A DNA stretch of 64,000 nt, from assembly GCA_965116055.1 (NCBI GenBank), contig OZ220466.1:2294001-2358000 (forward strand), read 5' to 3'. Each line of letters starts with the position of its first letter. Position 1 is the first letter of the stretch. The notes under the pieces are model-generated. The model saw only the letters and a program-made list of their open reading frames with translations, was not told the origin of the DNA and did no database searches. This document shows, in pieces, positions 35,061-44,810 of the stretch. The position numbers were made by a program, and so were the translations under genes. Source of the DNA: Bin55 sp965116055. GTDB taxonomy: Bacteria > Pseudomonadota > Gammaproteobacteria > Pseudomonadales > Azotimanducaceae.

Positions 35061-36669
35061 GCTTACGTCTCGCGTCCCCGAATCCCAATGCCTTGAGATT
35101 GTTCGCAATGACCGTATCCAACCTCGCTCCCTCGGCCTGCTGCTCGTGTAACTGCGCGACCAATCGCTTCATTTTGTCTTCGAACGGCTCGCCGTCTTCT
35201 TCCTGCGGCGGCGCACCGACATAACGGCCTGGGGTGAGCACATAGCCGTGCCTGCAGATATCCTCCAGCGCGGCACTATTACAAAAGCCTGGCTCATCGG
35301 CGTGCGCGCTCGCGCCGTCTCCGCTACGCCAAGCGTGATAGGTGTCAGCGATGCGCGCGATGTCGTCGTCGGTCAGTTCGCGATGGGTGCGGTCCACCAT
35401 ACGCCCCAGCGAGCGCGCATCAATGAACAGGATTTCACCGAGCCGGTCGCGGAACTTGCCCTCTCGGCCTCGGTCCCGCGCCAGAAACCACAAGCAGGCC
35501 GGAATCTGCGTCGAGTAGAACAACTGCCCAGGTAAGGCCACCATACAGTCCACGAGGCCGGCCTTGATCAGGTTCTTGCGGATCTCGGCCTCGCCTCCTT
35601 GCGCCGACGACATGGAGCCGTTGGCCAGCACGATACCCGCCGCACCCATGGGCGCCAGATGGTGAACCATGTGCTGCATCCATGCGAAGTTGGCATTGCG
35701 TGGCGGCGGCGCGCCGTACGCCCATCGCTTGTCCTCGGCCAGACGTTCGCCACCCCAATCCGAGACGTTGAATGGCGGATTAGCGAGGATGAAGTCGGCC
35801 TTCAAATCCGGATGGCGGTCATTGTGGAAGCTGTCGCCGTGGGCGATCTGACCTTCAATGCCTCGGATGGCAAGGTTCATCTTCGCCAGCCGCCAGGTCG
35901 TGTAGTTGGATTCCTGCCCGTAGATGGATATATCGCCGCGTCCCTTGCCGCCGTTGCCGTTACCGGTAGCGTGTGCGCGGATGAACTCGACCGACTGCAC
36001 GAACATACCCGACGAACCGCAGCACGGGTCGTAGACCCGACCCCGGTACGGCTCCAGCATCTCAACCAGCAGCTTCACCACGCAACGCGGCGTGTAGAAC
36101 TCGCCGCCTTTTTTGCCTTCGGCACTGGCGAACTGCGACAGGAAATACTCGTAGACTCGGCCCAGCACATCCTTTGAGCGGGCCTCCGAGTCGCCTACCC
36201 GAATATTACCGATCATGTCAATGAGCTGACCAAGCCGCTGCTTATCAAGCGCTGGACGGGCATAGTCCTTCGGTAACACATCCTTGAGTACCGGGTTATC
36301 CCGTTCGACCGCCACCATAGCGTCATCAACGGCTCGGCCCACGGTCGGCTGCCGCGCCTGCGCTTTCAGGCGTTCCCAACGTGCGTCCGGAGGCACCCAG
36401 AAAATATTTTCAGCTATATACTCGTCGCGATCCTCGGCGGATTCACCGCCCAATTCGGCCAGAACCACCGCATGACGCTCCTCAAAAGCGTCGGAGATGT
36501 ATTTCAGAAAGATCAGCCCAAGGACGACATGCTTGTACTCCGCCGCATCCATTGAGCCGCGCAGTTTGTCGGCCATCTCCCACAACTCGGCCTCGTGACC
36601 GGTAATGGCACCTCCATCCGACTGAGGTTCCGCGCTGCGAAGTCGGTTACCTGACTTTTTTCGGACCAT
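35047..36669 (-). CDS. hsdM: Type I DNA methyltransferase, M subunit
   Basis: 540 residues, normal for HsdM. N-terminal helical domain HsdM_N (about 25-160; WEMADKLRGSMDAAEYKHVV). The S-adenosylmethionine motif I is VYDPCCGSSGMFVQS, and the catalytic motif IV NPPFNVSDW marks an N6-adenine methylase. It is the first gene of the defence operon; an AAGGG lies upstream of the ATG and a 593-bp intergenic region holds its promoter. With HsdS and HsdR it would form a complete type I system, provided the distant hsdR is still transcribed. Confidence 0.95.
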   Translation of the reverse strand: MVRKKSGNRLRSAEPQSDGGAITGHEAELWEMADKLRGSMDAAEYKHVVLGLIFLKYISDAFEERHAVVLAELGGESAEDRDEYIAENIFWVPPDARWERLKAQARQPTVGRAVDDAMVAVERDNPVLKDVLPKDYARPALDKQRLGQLIDMIGNIRVGDSEARSKDVLGRVYEYFLSQFASAEGKKGGEFYTPRCVVKLLVEMLEPYRGRVYDPCCGSSGMFVQSVEFIRAHATGNGNGGKGRGDISIYGQESNYTTWRLAKMNLAIRGIEGQIAHGDSFHNDRHPDLKADFILANPPFNVSDWGGERLAEDKRWAYGAPPPRNANFAWMQHMVHHLAPMGAAGIVLANGSMSSAQGGEAEIRKNLIKAGLVDCMVALPGQLFYSTQIPACLWFLARDRGREGKFRDRLGEILFIDARSLGRMVDRTHRELTDDDIARIADTYHAWRSGDGASAHADEPGFCNSAALEDICRHGYVLTPGRYVGAPPQEEDGEPFEDKMKRLVAQLHEQQAEGARLDTVIANNLKALGFGDARRKHDNS

Positions 36670-37262
36670 GCGTACCCTTATTTATGACTCAGCATGGAAT
36701 GTGCAAGTATGCATCACAATTACCTAATACCCTCGGTCCCACAGGTCGCGACGGTACCCGTCAACGCCATCGGGTAGCATGAGTCTGCTTTACTGTGCAA
36801 TCTGCGGTATGGTTGTTGGTGCCTACACGGAAATCCACGCTCAACCGACTAGCCGTTCCGAGGCCCCGGAAAGTATCCGTTAACATACTTGATAGATCTC
36901 CAGCCTCTCAAACTTCAAGAAAAGCCAGCACGTCCCACTGCCATAGTCTCGACAGTGCGCCCAATTGCGGAAATACGGTGGTCAATAGTGTAATGAACTG
37001 CATTCACACTGTAAAGGACTCAAACCATGAGGTTCCGCTCACCGAACCATCGATAAACATGAACAACATGATGGCGATACCTGCCTATTTGGTGATTTTG
37101 CACTGGATTGCATAAAAACTCTACAAACTTTAACCCAAATCCGACATTCATCAAATCCCTCCTCATTTCATGCGGCTAAAACAGCACTTTGTCGGAAACC
37201 CGCTTAATTTTTCCACCAATTCTTCATAATCACAATCACTTTACTAGTACTAAGACAACTTC
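36670..37262. other. 593-bp divergent intergenic region
   Basis: Separates hsdM (minus) from the DUF2141 gene (plus). Open stretches here lack start signals and protein-like composition. It must hold both promoters; I cannot assign boxes with confidence. It is A+T-rich close to the DUF2141 start. Confidence 0.5.
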
Positions 37263-37673
37263 ATGAAAACTATCGCATATATCAGTGCAACTTTCTTCGC
37301 GCTACATGCCTTCGCAGCAGAGATCGTTATCAAAATCCAAGAGATCAAAAAGACAGAAGGTGTCATTCTTGTTGCGCTGTATGACAACGCCGATAACTGG
37401 CCTGCCGGCGAGCCATTTCGTGCACTTCAAGTCGATGTCCAAACACCTGAAACCACGGTGTTCATTGAAGTACCCGAAGGAACTTACGCAGTAAGCGTCT
37501 TACAGGATTTGAATGGAAATGGGGCAATGGACTACAACGCGATTCGGATGCCGAAAGAACCTTGGGGCGTATCGAACGACGCGCCTGCTCGTTTCGGTCC
37601 GCCGAAATGGGACCGAATGCGGTTTGAAGTTACCGCAGAAGGTCGGACTGTCGAACTCTCCTTACGCAACTGA
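37263..37673 (+). CDS. DUF2141-family secreted protein
   Basis: 136 residues. An N-terminal signal peptide (residues 1-18, cleavage after FAA) precedes a single DUF2141 domain. Typical elements are ILVALYDNADNWP, the GTYAVSVLQDLNGNGAMDYN loop and the Pro/Glu-Pro-Trp-Gly motif (MPKEPWGVSND). Function unknown; the domain is a periplasmic beta sandwich. In many proteobacteria it is next to carotenoid- or lipid-related genes. Its stop overlaps the start of the carotenoid oxygenase (TGATG), so they share a transcript. Confidence 0.87.
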   Translation: MKTIAYISATFFALHAFAAEIVIKIQEIKKTEGVILVALYDNADNWPAGEPFRALQVDVQTPETTVFIEVPEGTYAVSVLQDLNGNGAMDYNAIRMPKEPWGVSNDAPARFGPPKWDRMRFEVTAEGRTVELSLRN

Positions 37674-39205
37674 TGTTCAATCGACGCGAAATGCTCCTTA
37701 GCACTGCCGGTGCACTGAGTCTACCATTCGGATCAATGAGCGCAGCGCGAACCAACGAGACCTTTGAATCGTTTCACTCGCGCTTGCCCCAAGAACCATG
37801 GCTGAAACTGTACGCGGGCGTACATCAGGAGGATACCGGGGTCGTCTCCTGTCAAACCGAAGGTGATTGGCCGGATGAACTCGTCGGCGCCCTATATCGC
37901 AACGGTCCGGGACGGATGGAACTCAACGGTCGTCGCTACCAGCATTGGTTCGACGGCGATGGACTTATTCAAAAATGGTCAATCGAACGAAACAGAAAAA
38001 TCAACTATCGGGCAAGACTGGTCAGAACCAAGAAGTTCGAGTTCGATGAAACCCAAGGCAAGCTTTCGTTGGTCGGATTCGGCACCAATAGCGATGACGC
38101 ATGGCCAGGTACAGGCCCGGATGCGTTAAACGTAGGCAATATTAGCGTGTTAAAAAGAGATCGCGAGTTGTGGGCGCTCTGGGAAGGTGGTTCTGCTTGG
38201 CGTATTGATCCCGAGACATTGGCCACACGAAGCATGCTGAGTCTATCCAGCGAAACAGAAGGCTTGCCGTTTTCCGCTCACCCACGAGTGGAGCCGAATG
38301 GCACCGTATGGAATTTCGGCTACGTGAGCCATATGGAAGCGTTGGTGATTTGGCGATTAGATGTTGGACATGCAAAACCCAAGGTATGGCTAATCAATCA
38401 CTCGCCGATAACCATGGCACATGATTTCGTTATCACCGCGAATCACCTTATTGTGCCGCTACCACCATTTCACTACGAGCACGAACGGCGCTTTGAAGGT
38501 AGTTTTCTTGATGCTCATGTATGGCATGCGGACCGCAGTTTGGAACTCCTTGTCATGAATAAAAACGACCCGACGAATCGTTTCATCGCTGAATTGCCAT
38601 CGCAATGGTTATTCCACTACTCCAACGCATGGGAAGACAGCGATGGGTTCATTCGGTTCGAAGGCATAAGTTACCAAGATCCGAGTCTCATGTTAGGTGC
38701 GTTTCGACAAGTCATGCACGGCGAATTGCCTACACACAACACCGAATCGAAGCTCGTTCAATTCAAGATTGATACCGCGAAACGATCGGCGCAAATCGAA
38801 GACATTGATCTCAACGCGAGTAGTTGCGAATTCCCCTCCATTGATCGACGCATGACTGGATCCCGCCATGATTGGATGACCATGCTCGTGCACGATAACT
38901 CGACTTCCGTTGCTACGCGGCTCGGTCTCCTGAACGGCGTCGCGCGTTTTAACGTAAATTCGGGCAATATGACGACATACAGCTATCCTAAAGAAGAGAT
39001 TCCTGAGGAACATCTATTCGTGCCGCGTTCAAACCGATCTGGCGAAAACGAAGGTTGGCTGATCGGTACTTCACTCGATTATCGAAAGGAAAAAACACAC
39101 TTAAACCTCTTCGAACTTGAATCGCGGACGCCGCAACTGATTGCACGCGCGACGCTATCGCGCCTAATGCCACTTGGACTGCATGGTCAGTTCGTACCCG
39201 CGTAA
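37673..39205 (+). CDS. Carotenoid oxygenase (RPE65 family), Tat-type signal
   Basis: 510 residues. An NRREMLLSTAGALSLP Tat-like leader suggests export of the folded enzyme. The seven-bladed beta-propeller family of carotenoid/apocarotenoid dioxygenases coordinates Fe2+ by four His. Candidate ligands are in FSAHPRVEPNG, ITMAHDFVITANH, LFHYSNAWED and the C-terminal GLHGQF. It cleaves conjugated double bonds to give aldehydes (apocarotenals, retinal or lignin-type stilbene products); the substrate cannot be told. It is followed directly by a sensor kinase, with no gap, implying joint regulation. Confidence 0.9.
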   Translation: MFNRREMLLSTAGALSLPFGSMSAARTNETFESFHSRLPQEPWLKLYAGVHQEDTGVVSCQTEGDWPDELVGALYRNGPGRMELNGRRYQHWFDGDGLIQKWSIERNRKINYRARLVRTKKFEFDETQGKLSLVGFGTNSDDAWPGTGPDALNVGNISVLKRDRELWALWEGGSAWRIDPETLATRSMLSLSSETEGLPFSAHPRVEPNGTVWNFGYVSHMEALVIWRLDVGHAKPKVWLINHSPITMAHDFVITANHLIVPLPPFHYEHERRFEGSFLDAHVWHADRSLELLVMNKNDPTNRFIAELPSQWLFHYSNAWEDSDGFIRFEGISYQDPSLMLGAFRQVMHGELPTHNTESKLVQFKIDTAKRSAQIEDIDLNASSCEFPSIDRRMTGSRHDWMTMLVHDNSTSVATRLGLLNGVARFNVNSGNMTTYSYPKEEIPEEHLFVPRSNRSGENEGWLIGTSLDYRKEKTHLNLFELESRTPQLIARATLSRLMPLGLHGQFVPA

Positions 39206-40249
39206 ATGTTCACAACTTTTCTTCGTCACATTCGCGCTCATTCCAACGCCTGGATTGTCGGTGCAACGATCGCTTTCTGTACCTTGGTAGCGACGGTTTT
39301 AACGTTTTTAAATGGGAACGTTTGGTTGAACCACATGGCGAGCTATTCCATCGGCATAACGTGTATGTCAATGCAAATGTGGGCGCACAAACACCGACCG
39401 CGGACATGGAATCGCGAATGGGTAACCGTTCTTGCCGCAATCGTTAGCTTGATCACAGGTTTGCTATTGGGCGGTACGCTTGGCGCCTTCGATCCTTTCT
39501 ACTTCTTTCGTAGTAACGCTACGGGTTTGGTCGTTGGCGGTACTGCGTGCTTAGTCGGTTGTTTCGTGATTCTTCTGATGGGCTACATTCGCGATATAGA
39601 AGTGGAACGTGACAAAGCGCGTCAGCAAGAGCTCGCAAAAGAACATGAACTAGCCAGAGCTCAACTTAGCAACTTACAAGCCCAAATCGAGCCGCACTTT
39701 CTATTTAACGCTCTAGCGAACCTGCAGTCGTTAATTGAGAGTGACCCCAAACGAGCAAACAAATTGGTAGAAGCGCTAGCTCAGCTATTTCGAATTTCCT
39801 TGAATCGCGCTCGGTCTACTACGGGTACGGTCGACGATGAAGTTGCGCTGATCTCAAACTACCTTGAAGTACAACGCATTCGCCTTGATGACCGATTAAC
39901 TTTCAACATAGAGGTTGAATCAGGACTTGGCCATATCGAACTCGCTCCGTTCTTACTTCAACCTATCGTAGAGAATGCGATTAAGCATGGCATAGAAGCG
40001 TCGCCCAAACCTGGTCAAGTCGATATCCGCATCATGAAAAAAGCAAACAACATCCACATAGATGTCGTGAATTCTTGTGATCGGTCTGTCCTTGTGCAGC
40101 AGACGAACGGTGACGGTTTGGGTCTTTCAAACGTACGCGACCGACTCAAAATCGTATATGGCGATGCAGCTGAACTCATAGTCGATCACTCAACCGAAGA
40201 CACGTACCGTGTCTCAATGAACTTACCGCTGGCCAGGATGTACGCGTGA
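39206..40249 (+). CDS. LytS/YehU-type sensor histidine kinase
   Basis: 347 residues. Four hydrophobic segments in the first 130 residues (e.g. WIVGATIAFCTLVATVLTF) form a membrane sensor with little periplasmic loop. A short coiled coil (about 130-160) leads to the His_kinase domain: QIEPHFLFNALANLQSLI with the phospho-His, the N box LQPIVENAIKHGIE and the G box DGLGLSNVRDRL. ATG follows the upstream stop directly. The regulator gene overlaps by 4 bp. The ligand is unknown; a membrane-soluble product of the carotenoid oxygenase is a possibility, not evidence. Confidence 0.92.
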   Translation: MFTTFLRHIRAHSNAWIVGATIAFCTLVATVLTFLNGNVWLNHMASYSIGITCMSMQMWAHKHRPRTWNREWVTVLAAIVSLITGLLLGGTLGAFDPFYFFRSNATGLVVGGTACLVGCFVILLMGYIRDIEVERDKARQQELAKEHELARAQLSNLQAQIEPHFLFNALANLQSLIESDPKRANKLVEALAQLFRISLNRARSTTGTVDDEVALISNYLEVQRIRLDDRLTFNIEVESGLGHIELAPFLLQPIVENAIKHGIEASPKPGQVDIRIMKKANNIHIDVVNSCDRSVLVQQTNGDGLGLSNVRDRLKIVYGDAAELIVDHSTEDTYRVSMNLPLARMYA

Positions 40250-40998
40250 GTATCAAACTCTCGATCGCAGACGACGAACCTCTCTTACGAGACCAAATGG
40301 CCAGAATGTTGAAGCGCGAGTGGCCAGAAGCACACATCGTCAGCATGACGGGGAACGGTATCGAAACTCGTCAAGCGATAACGGCACATCGACCGGAGGT
40401 CGCGTTTCTCGACATTCGAATGCCCCCACCCGACGGATTGGAGCTAGCGGAAGAATTCGCCACGGACCTCATGCGGGTGGTATTCGTGACCGCCTATAAC
40501 GAGTATGCCGTTGAAGCATTCGAGAAACATGCATTCGATTATTTATTAAAACCCGTATCCCAACAACGTTTGCGCGCAACCATTGATCGTTTGAAACAGG
40601 GATTAGAGTTATCGGTAACAGCGGACATGGTGCGTGCTGTTCGTGCAGAAATCGCTCATCTTGAAGGCAATAATCAATTAACGCGGCTCCCTGTTACGCA
40701 TCAAGGCGCTACTAAATTCATCGACGTTGCGGACATACGATATTTCAAATCCGATGCCAAATACACGGTGGCCTATGACGCCGAGCACGAGTATGTGCTT
40801 TCTACCCCGCTCAAAGACCTTGAAAAGAAACTCAATAATAGAGACTTTTTACGAATTCACCGAAACTGCCTGGTTAACGCCAATTTCATTGATGTCGCCA
40901 TACGCGGTGTCAACGATTCGCTGCACGTGAGACTCAAAGATCTGAATGTCGAATTAAGCGTAAGCCGCGCTCACCGGTATCTATTTCGCGCGATTTAA
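40246..40998 (+). CDS. LytTR-type response regulator
   Basis: 250 residues. Receiver domain 1-120: acidic pocket DDE at the N terminus, phospho-acceptor Asp in VAFLDIRMPPPDG, Thr and Lys switch residues in VVFVTAYNEYA and YLLKPVS. LytTR DNA-binding domain about 145-250 (FIDVADIRYFKSDAKYT, FLRIHRNCLVN). The start is GTG at 40246, overlapping the kinase stop. It should regulate transcription in response to the LytS-like partner. No target promoter could be identified. Confidence 0.94.
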   Translation: MSIKLSIADDEPLLRDQMARMLKREWPEAHIVSMTGNGIETRQAITAHRPEVAFLDIRMPPPDGLELAEEFATDLMRVVFVTAYNEYAVEAFEKHAFDYLLKPVSQQRLRATIDRLKQGLELSVTADMVRAVRAEIAHLEGNNQLTRLPVTHQGATKFIDVADIRYFKSDAKYTVAYDAEHEYVLSTPLKDLEKKLNNRDFLRIHRNCLVNANFIDVAIRGVNDSLHVRLKDLNVELSVSRAHRYLFRAI

Positions 40999-41128
40999 AT
41001 ACCTTCAAATCCGAAATTTGCGAAAAGAACTCATTCGGAAGGGAAGGTAAACTAGATCACGTTACGTTCAATCGCCTTATTCTCATCCCTCAAGTCCGCT
41101 GGGCTCATACGTGAAGCCGCGCTAGAGT

Positions 41129-41160
41129 AGCAGCGTAACTCGCTATTGAGTTACGCTGCT
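41129..41160. terminator. Strong hairpin between convergent genes
   Basis: AGCAGCGTAACTC and its exact complement GAGTTACGCTGCT form a 13-bp stem with a 6-nt loop. It lies between the regulator (plus) and the M16 protease (minus), whose 3' ends face each other. There is no T run on either side, so it may act as an mRNA-end stabiliser or weak bidirectional terminator. Confidence 0.5.
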
Positions 41161-41268
41161 AAGGATTCAATAAAGGTGAAATTAGATCAAATCAATCACT
41201 TCGGGAAGCTAGGAACCATGTGATTCGTTAGGCGCGTTGATATCACCATCCTTCAGAAAACAGAAGCA

Positions 41269-44082
41269 TTACTGACTTGTTGGGTTGTTTGCGAAGTCTC
41301 CTGCTCTAAATATCGCAATACGATCTTGAACGAGATGCTTGTTTAACGCGCGTTTCACATCGTCGGGGGTTAACTCCGCTATGGCTGCTTCGATTTTCTC
41401 CGTCAGGACCATGGTTCTATCCCACTGTAAGTTTGACTGGAGTTGACCGGCAACAAAGTTATCGTTTGCTCTCAGATTTTGCCGATAATCTAAATACCCC
41501 CTGATCGCAGCTTCCAACTCATCGTCAGGAGTTCCTTCATTTAAGAGTTTCGCAACTTCCTCACGAAACGCATTGACAACCACATCGCGATTCTCCGGAG
41601 CGAAAATCGCATATGCTCGAAAAAGGGAGGTTGGATCCGGCGTAAGCGTCTGCATTTGCGCGCCGACACCATAAGACAACCCATCTTTCTGCCGAATTCG
41701 ACTCGCTAACCGTGAATTCAAAAATCCTCCGCCCAGCACTTCCATGCCAATGCGAAATGCTGGAAAGTCCTCGTGTTCTTCGTGCACACCCATGTTTAGC
41801 ACCGCGAACATGATGGCATTCGATTTATCCGGTGTCTCAATGTCCTCAGCAACCGCGTCTTGCACGACATGCTCATATGGAATGTGTTGATATGTCGTTT
41901 CAGATTTCCAATCACCAAACGATTCCTCAAGTAACGAAGTCATCATGGTCGGATCGAAATCCCCAACAACTGCAATGGAACCATTTGCCGAGTTATAGAA
42001 CTTCTGCCAAAACTGCCGAACATCGTTAACCAACACATCCGGCAGGATCTCTAGATCTTCTGCTGCGCTATAGAAATAGAGCGGATGTCCGACTGGCACA
42101 CTATTCACTAAATATCGACGATATGCTTCACTCGCGCGGAAGTTCGGCTCGCTCATATTCGCTTCAATGTCCACCAATGTTTCCTCGACCAATAAATCGA
42201 ATTCGGATTGATCGAAAGCAGGCTCTCGGAGAACTTCCGTCATAAGCCTAACCGCATTCTCAAGGTTATCTCGATCCGTCGTTAGAGACGCACTTACATT
42301 CCAGTTTTCTCCACTAAACGATAGTCGCGATTTAAGCCGGTCCAACTCGTCTCGGATTGCCTGTCTGGTGCGATGCTTGGTGCCGCGCATCAACATCATC
42401 CGGGCTAATACCGCGTTGTGATGCTGATTCGTTAGCGTTTCGACCGCGCCGAACGGGAAGTTAAGGCTGACAGTTACCGTATCACCTCGAGTCTCCTTAG
42501 GTAGCAACGCGACTTTCAAACCGTTCGACAACGTTACAGTTGCTGTGCGTGCTTGAATGTTCGCAGGCGAAGGATCGAAGTCTTCGCCCACCGCCACTGC
42601 TTCCCGCCCAACATAGCCATCGACAAGATCCGCAACAACTGGCGCCGATGGAATCTCAGCTCTAGGAGGAGTTTCTTCCGCCGGCTCGAACCGTCCTATC
42701 GTGCGATTGGATTCAAGTAAATAGGCCGATGCCACTGCTTGCACATCCGCTGGTGTTACTTTCTCAAGATTATCGCGATGCAAAAACATGAGTCGCCAAT
42801 CGCCCATTGCCGCCCATTCGCTTAACTGTAACGCAATGCTTTGGGGATTGTTGAAAGCTAGATCGATATCCGCAAGAAATTCGGTCTTCGCTCGATTGAC
42901 TTCGATATCCGTGGGCGGATTTTCATCTTTAATTTCTTCAAGCGTTGCAAGCAGCGCGTCGGTTGCTGTATCCAACGAATCTTCCATTCGTGCTTCAGCG
43001 TATACCAGCATAACACCCGGTTCTTTTAACTGAAACGCATAAACACCCGTTCGCGCCGCTAGCTTCTCCTCAACCAGGTTTTGATATAGCCGACCCGATG
43101 GCACATTTCCTAAAACATGGGAGAGCACTTCGACCGCAGGATATTGGGGATCGGACCCTGCAGGAGTGTGAAACGCCACAGCGACAATTTGCGTATCGCC
43201 GACTCGACGCAACGTAACTGTTCGTTCACCGTCTTGAGCAGGTTCAGCGGTATAAGTGGGGTACAGCTTATTCGCGCCGCTTCGGTCTGGTCTCGGCAGC
43301 TTGCCAAATAACTCGGTGACCATACCCAAGGCCACATCTTCATCAAACTTACCGGCCACAACCAGAACTGCATTGTCTGGTTGGTAATACTTCTTATAGA
43401 ATGCCTTCAGTCGTTCAATCGGCACGTTTTCGATATCCGCTCGCGCCCCGATAGTCGTCTTACCGTAGTTATGCCACAAAAATGCAGTTGACAATATGCG
43501 ATCAAAGAGGACATTGAATGGATCGTTTTCGCCTCGCTCCCATTCATTACGTACCACGGTCATTTCGGAATCAAGATCTTTCTTCGCAATGAACGAGTTA
43601 ACCATGCGATCGGCTTCTAGATCTAACGCCCACCGCAGGTTGTCTTCCGTTGACGGAAAAGTCTCAAAATAATTTGTGCGGTCATACCAAGTCGTACCAT
43701 TAGGCGAAGCGCCGCGTTCGGTCAGCTCCGCCGGGATGTCGGGATGATTCGGCGTCCCTTTGAAGACGAGATGCTCAAGCAAATGAGCCATGCCTGTTTC
43801 ACCGTACCCTTCATGGAGTGAGCCCACTAAATACGTGACATTCACGGTGATCTGACGCTTGCTTGGATCAGGAAAGAGAAGTACTCGCAATCCATTTTCT
43901 AGTCGATACTCCGTGATGCCTTCGACTGACGTCACCTTGATTGCGCCGACTTCGCTTCCATCCAATTTGTTCGAATTAGCGTCATCCTGGGCTTGTAAAC
44001 CCAGATAACTGAAACTGAGCGCTAGGATCGCAGCGCATCTAATAATGAAATTGTTGAATAGCGTTGCGCGCGATACGAGCAT
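41269..44082 (-). CDS. Secreted M16-family zinc protease
   Basis: 937 residues, two tandem M16 halves. An N-terminal signal peptide (about 1-31, LALSFSYLGLQAQ) predicts the periplasm. The first half carries the inverted zinc motif H-x-x-E-H in HLLEHLVFKGT (about 97-107), with further Glu in the downstream ENEWERGEND-like region (VVRNEWERGEND). The second half (about 490-937) lacks the motif and is the usual inactive partner that closes the chamber. Family members degrade peptides or process surface proteins. It is a single gene with its own promoter in the 600-bp upstream region. Confidence 0.93.
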   Translation of the reverse strand: MLVSRATLFNNFIIRCAAILALSFSYLGLQAQDDANSNKLDGSEVGAIKVTSVEGITEYRLENGLRVLLFPDPSKRQITVNVTYLVGSLHEGYGETGMAHLLEHLVFKGTPNHPDIPAELTERGASPNGTTWYDRTNYFETFPSTEDNLRWALDLEADRMVNSFIAKKDLDSEMTVVRNEWERGENDPFNVLFDRILSTAFLWHNYGKTTIGARADIENVPIERLKAFYKKYYQPDNAVLVVAGKFDEDVALGMVTELFGKLPRPDRSGANKLYPTYTAEPAQDGERTVTLRRVGDTQIVAVAFHTPAGSDPQYPAVEVLSHVLGNVPSGRLYQNLVEEKLAARTGVYAFQLKEPGVMLVYAEARMEDSLDTATDALLATLEEIKDENPPTDIEVNRAKTEFLADIDLAFNNPQSIALQLSEWAAMGDWRLMFLHRDNLEKVTPADVQAVASAYLLESNRTIGRFEPAEETPPRAEIPSAPVVADLVDGYVGREAVAVGEDFDPSPANIQARTATVTLSNGLKVALLPKETRGDTVTVSLNFPFGAVETLTNQHHNAVLARMMLMRGTKHRTRQAIRDELDRLKSRLSFSGENWNVSASLTTDRDNLENAVRLMTEVLREPAFDQSEFDLLVEETLVDIEANMSEPNFRASEAYRRYLVNSVPVGHPLYFYSAAEDLEILPDVLVNDVRQFWQKFYNSANGSIAVVGDFDPTMMTSLLEESFGDWKSETTYQHIPYEHVVQDAVAEDIETPDKSNAIMFAVLNMGVHEEHEDFPAFRIGMEVLGGGFLNSRLASRIRQKDGLSYGVGAQMQTLTPDPTSLFRAYAIFAPENRDVVVNAFREEVAKLLNEGTPDDELEAAIRGYLDYRQNLRANDNFVAGQLQSNLQWDRTMVLTEKIEAAIAELTPDDVKRALNKHLVQDRIAIFRAGDFANNPTSQ

Positions 44083-44724
44083 GCGCTTTTTCCTTACGAG
44101 AATTTGTAGGAAATTATCACGAATTCAGGGGTTAAATGCTTCCACCTACTCTTAAATGTCCATATAAACCCGAAACAACTCAACGTGAGTGATTATTACA
44201 AGGCATTTCTCAAGCCACGGATAAAAGGCTCAAGAAGTGATGCAAGGTTTACGACTTAATATTGCCGAAAAAGAATGAATGGACTGTCTACCGTCATGCA
44301 TAGGAACTAAGCGATACGAAGATTTTGAAACTGCAATTCTGCTAGTTGTTTGGCTACCTAATGTTTAAAAATAGTCAAAGGCAGGAAAGGTGTTCGCATC
44401 CATCTACCAACGCACACCATATTGACTTAAGAAAGGTAGAAGATACGTATTAGTGTCAGACCTGCGCGAACAAAATATTCACATATTGATGGTTGGTAGA
44501 CATGCCTAAGGCTGATTGACCCGAACCTCCTTCAGCAGCTTACAACTCATCATTGATGCGTGCAATAGCGTTAGCAAGTTCTAGGTTAGCTGACGTAGAA
44601 GCAGGATCGTCTGATGAGCTCGTCTTGTTATAGATCATTGAAATACATAGATATATAACACTCTATGAGGTTCATGTTGGTTATTTGACGACCTTTACAC
44701 ACTCTGGATCCCTGTGCATTGAAT
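44083..44724. other. Intergenic region between the surface protein and the protease
   Basis: Holds the promoter of the minus-strand protease near 44100-44200. A minus-strand reading starting at ATG near 44638 (MIYNKTSSSDDPAST) runs 32 codons to TAA, and the same frame stays open a further 27 codons. It has no recognised family and is not called as a gene. Confidence 0.45.
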
Positions 44725-44756
44725 AAAAAACCCCGGCACGCTCGCGCATACCGGGG
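44725..44756 (-). terminator. Rho-independent terminator of the giant surface-protein gene
   Basis: On the minus strand CCCCGG and CCGGGG pair around a 14-nt loop and are followed immediately by six T residues and ATT. It lies 55 bp after the stop codon at 44811. Confidence 0.85.
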
Positions 44757-44810
44757 CTGGAGAAGAGCACGCAACGATGGCATGACCATCGTCACGCGGA
44801 AGTTGTCAGC

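Noticed and set aside
41129..41160. 13-bp hairpin considered as a riboswitch or small RNA
   Set aside because: A single simple stem between convergent gene ends, with no further structure or promoter; better seen as an mRNA-end or terminator element.
44543..44638. 32-codon minus-strand frame (MIYNKTSSSDDPAST) whose frame stays open past its stop
   Set aside because: No ribosome site, no recognised family and too short; possibly chance.
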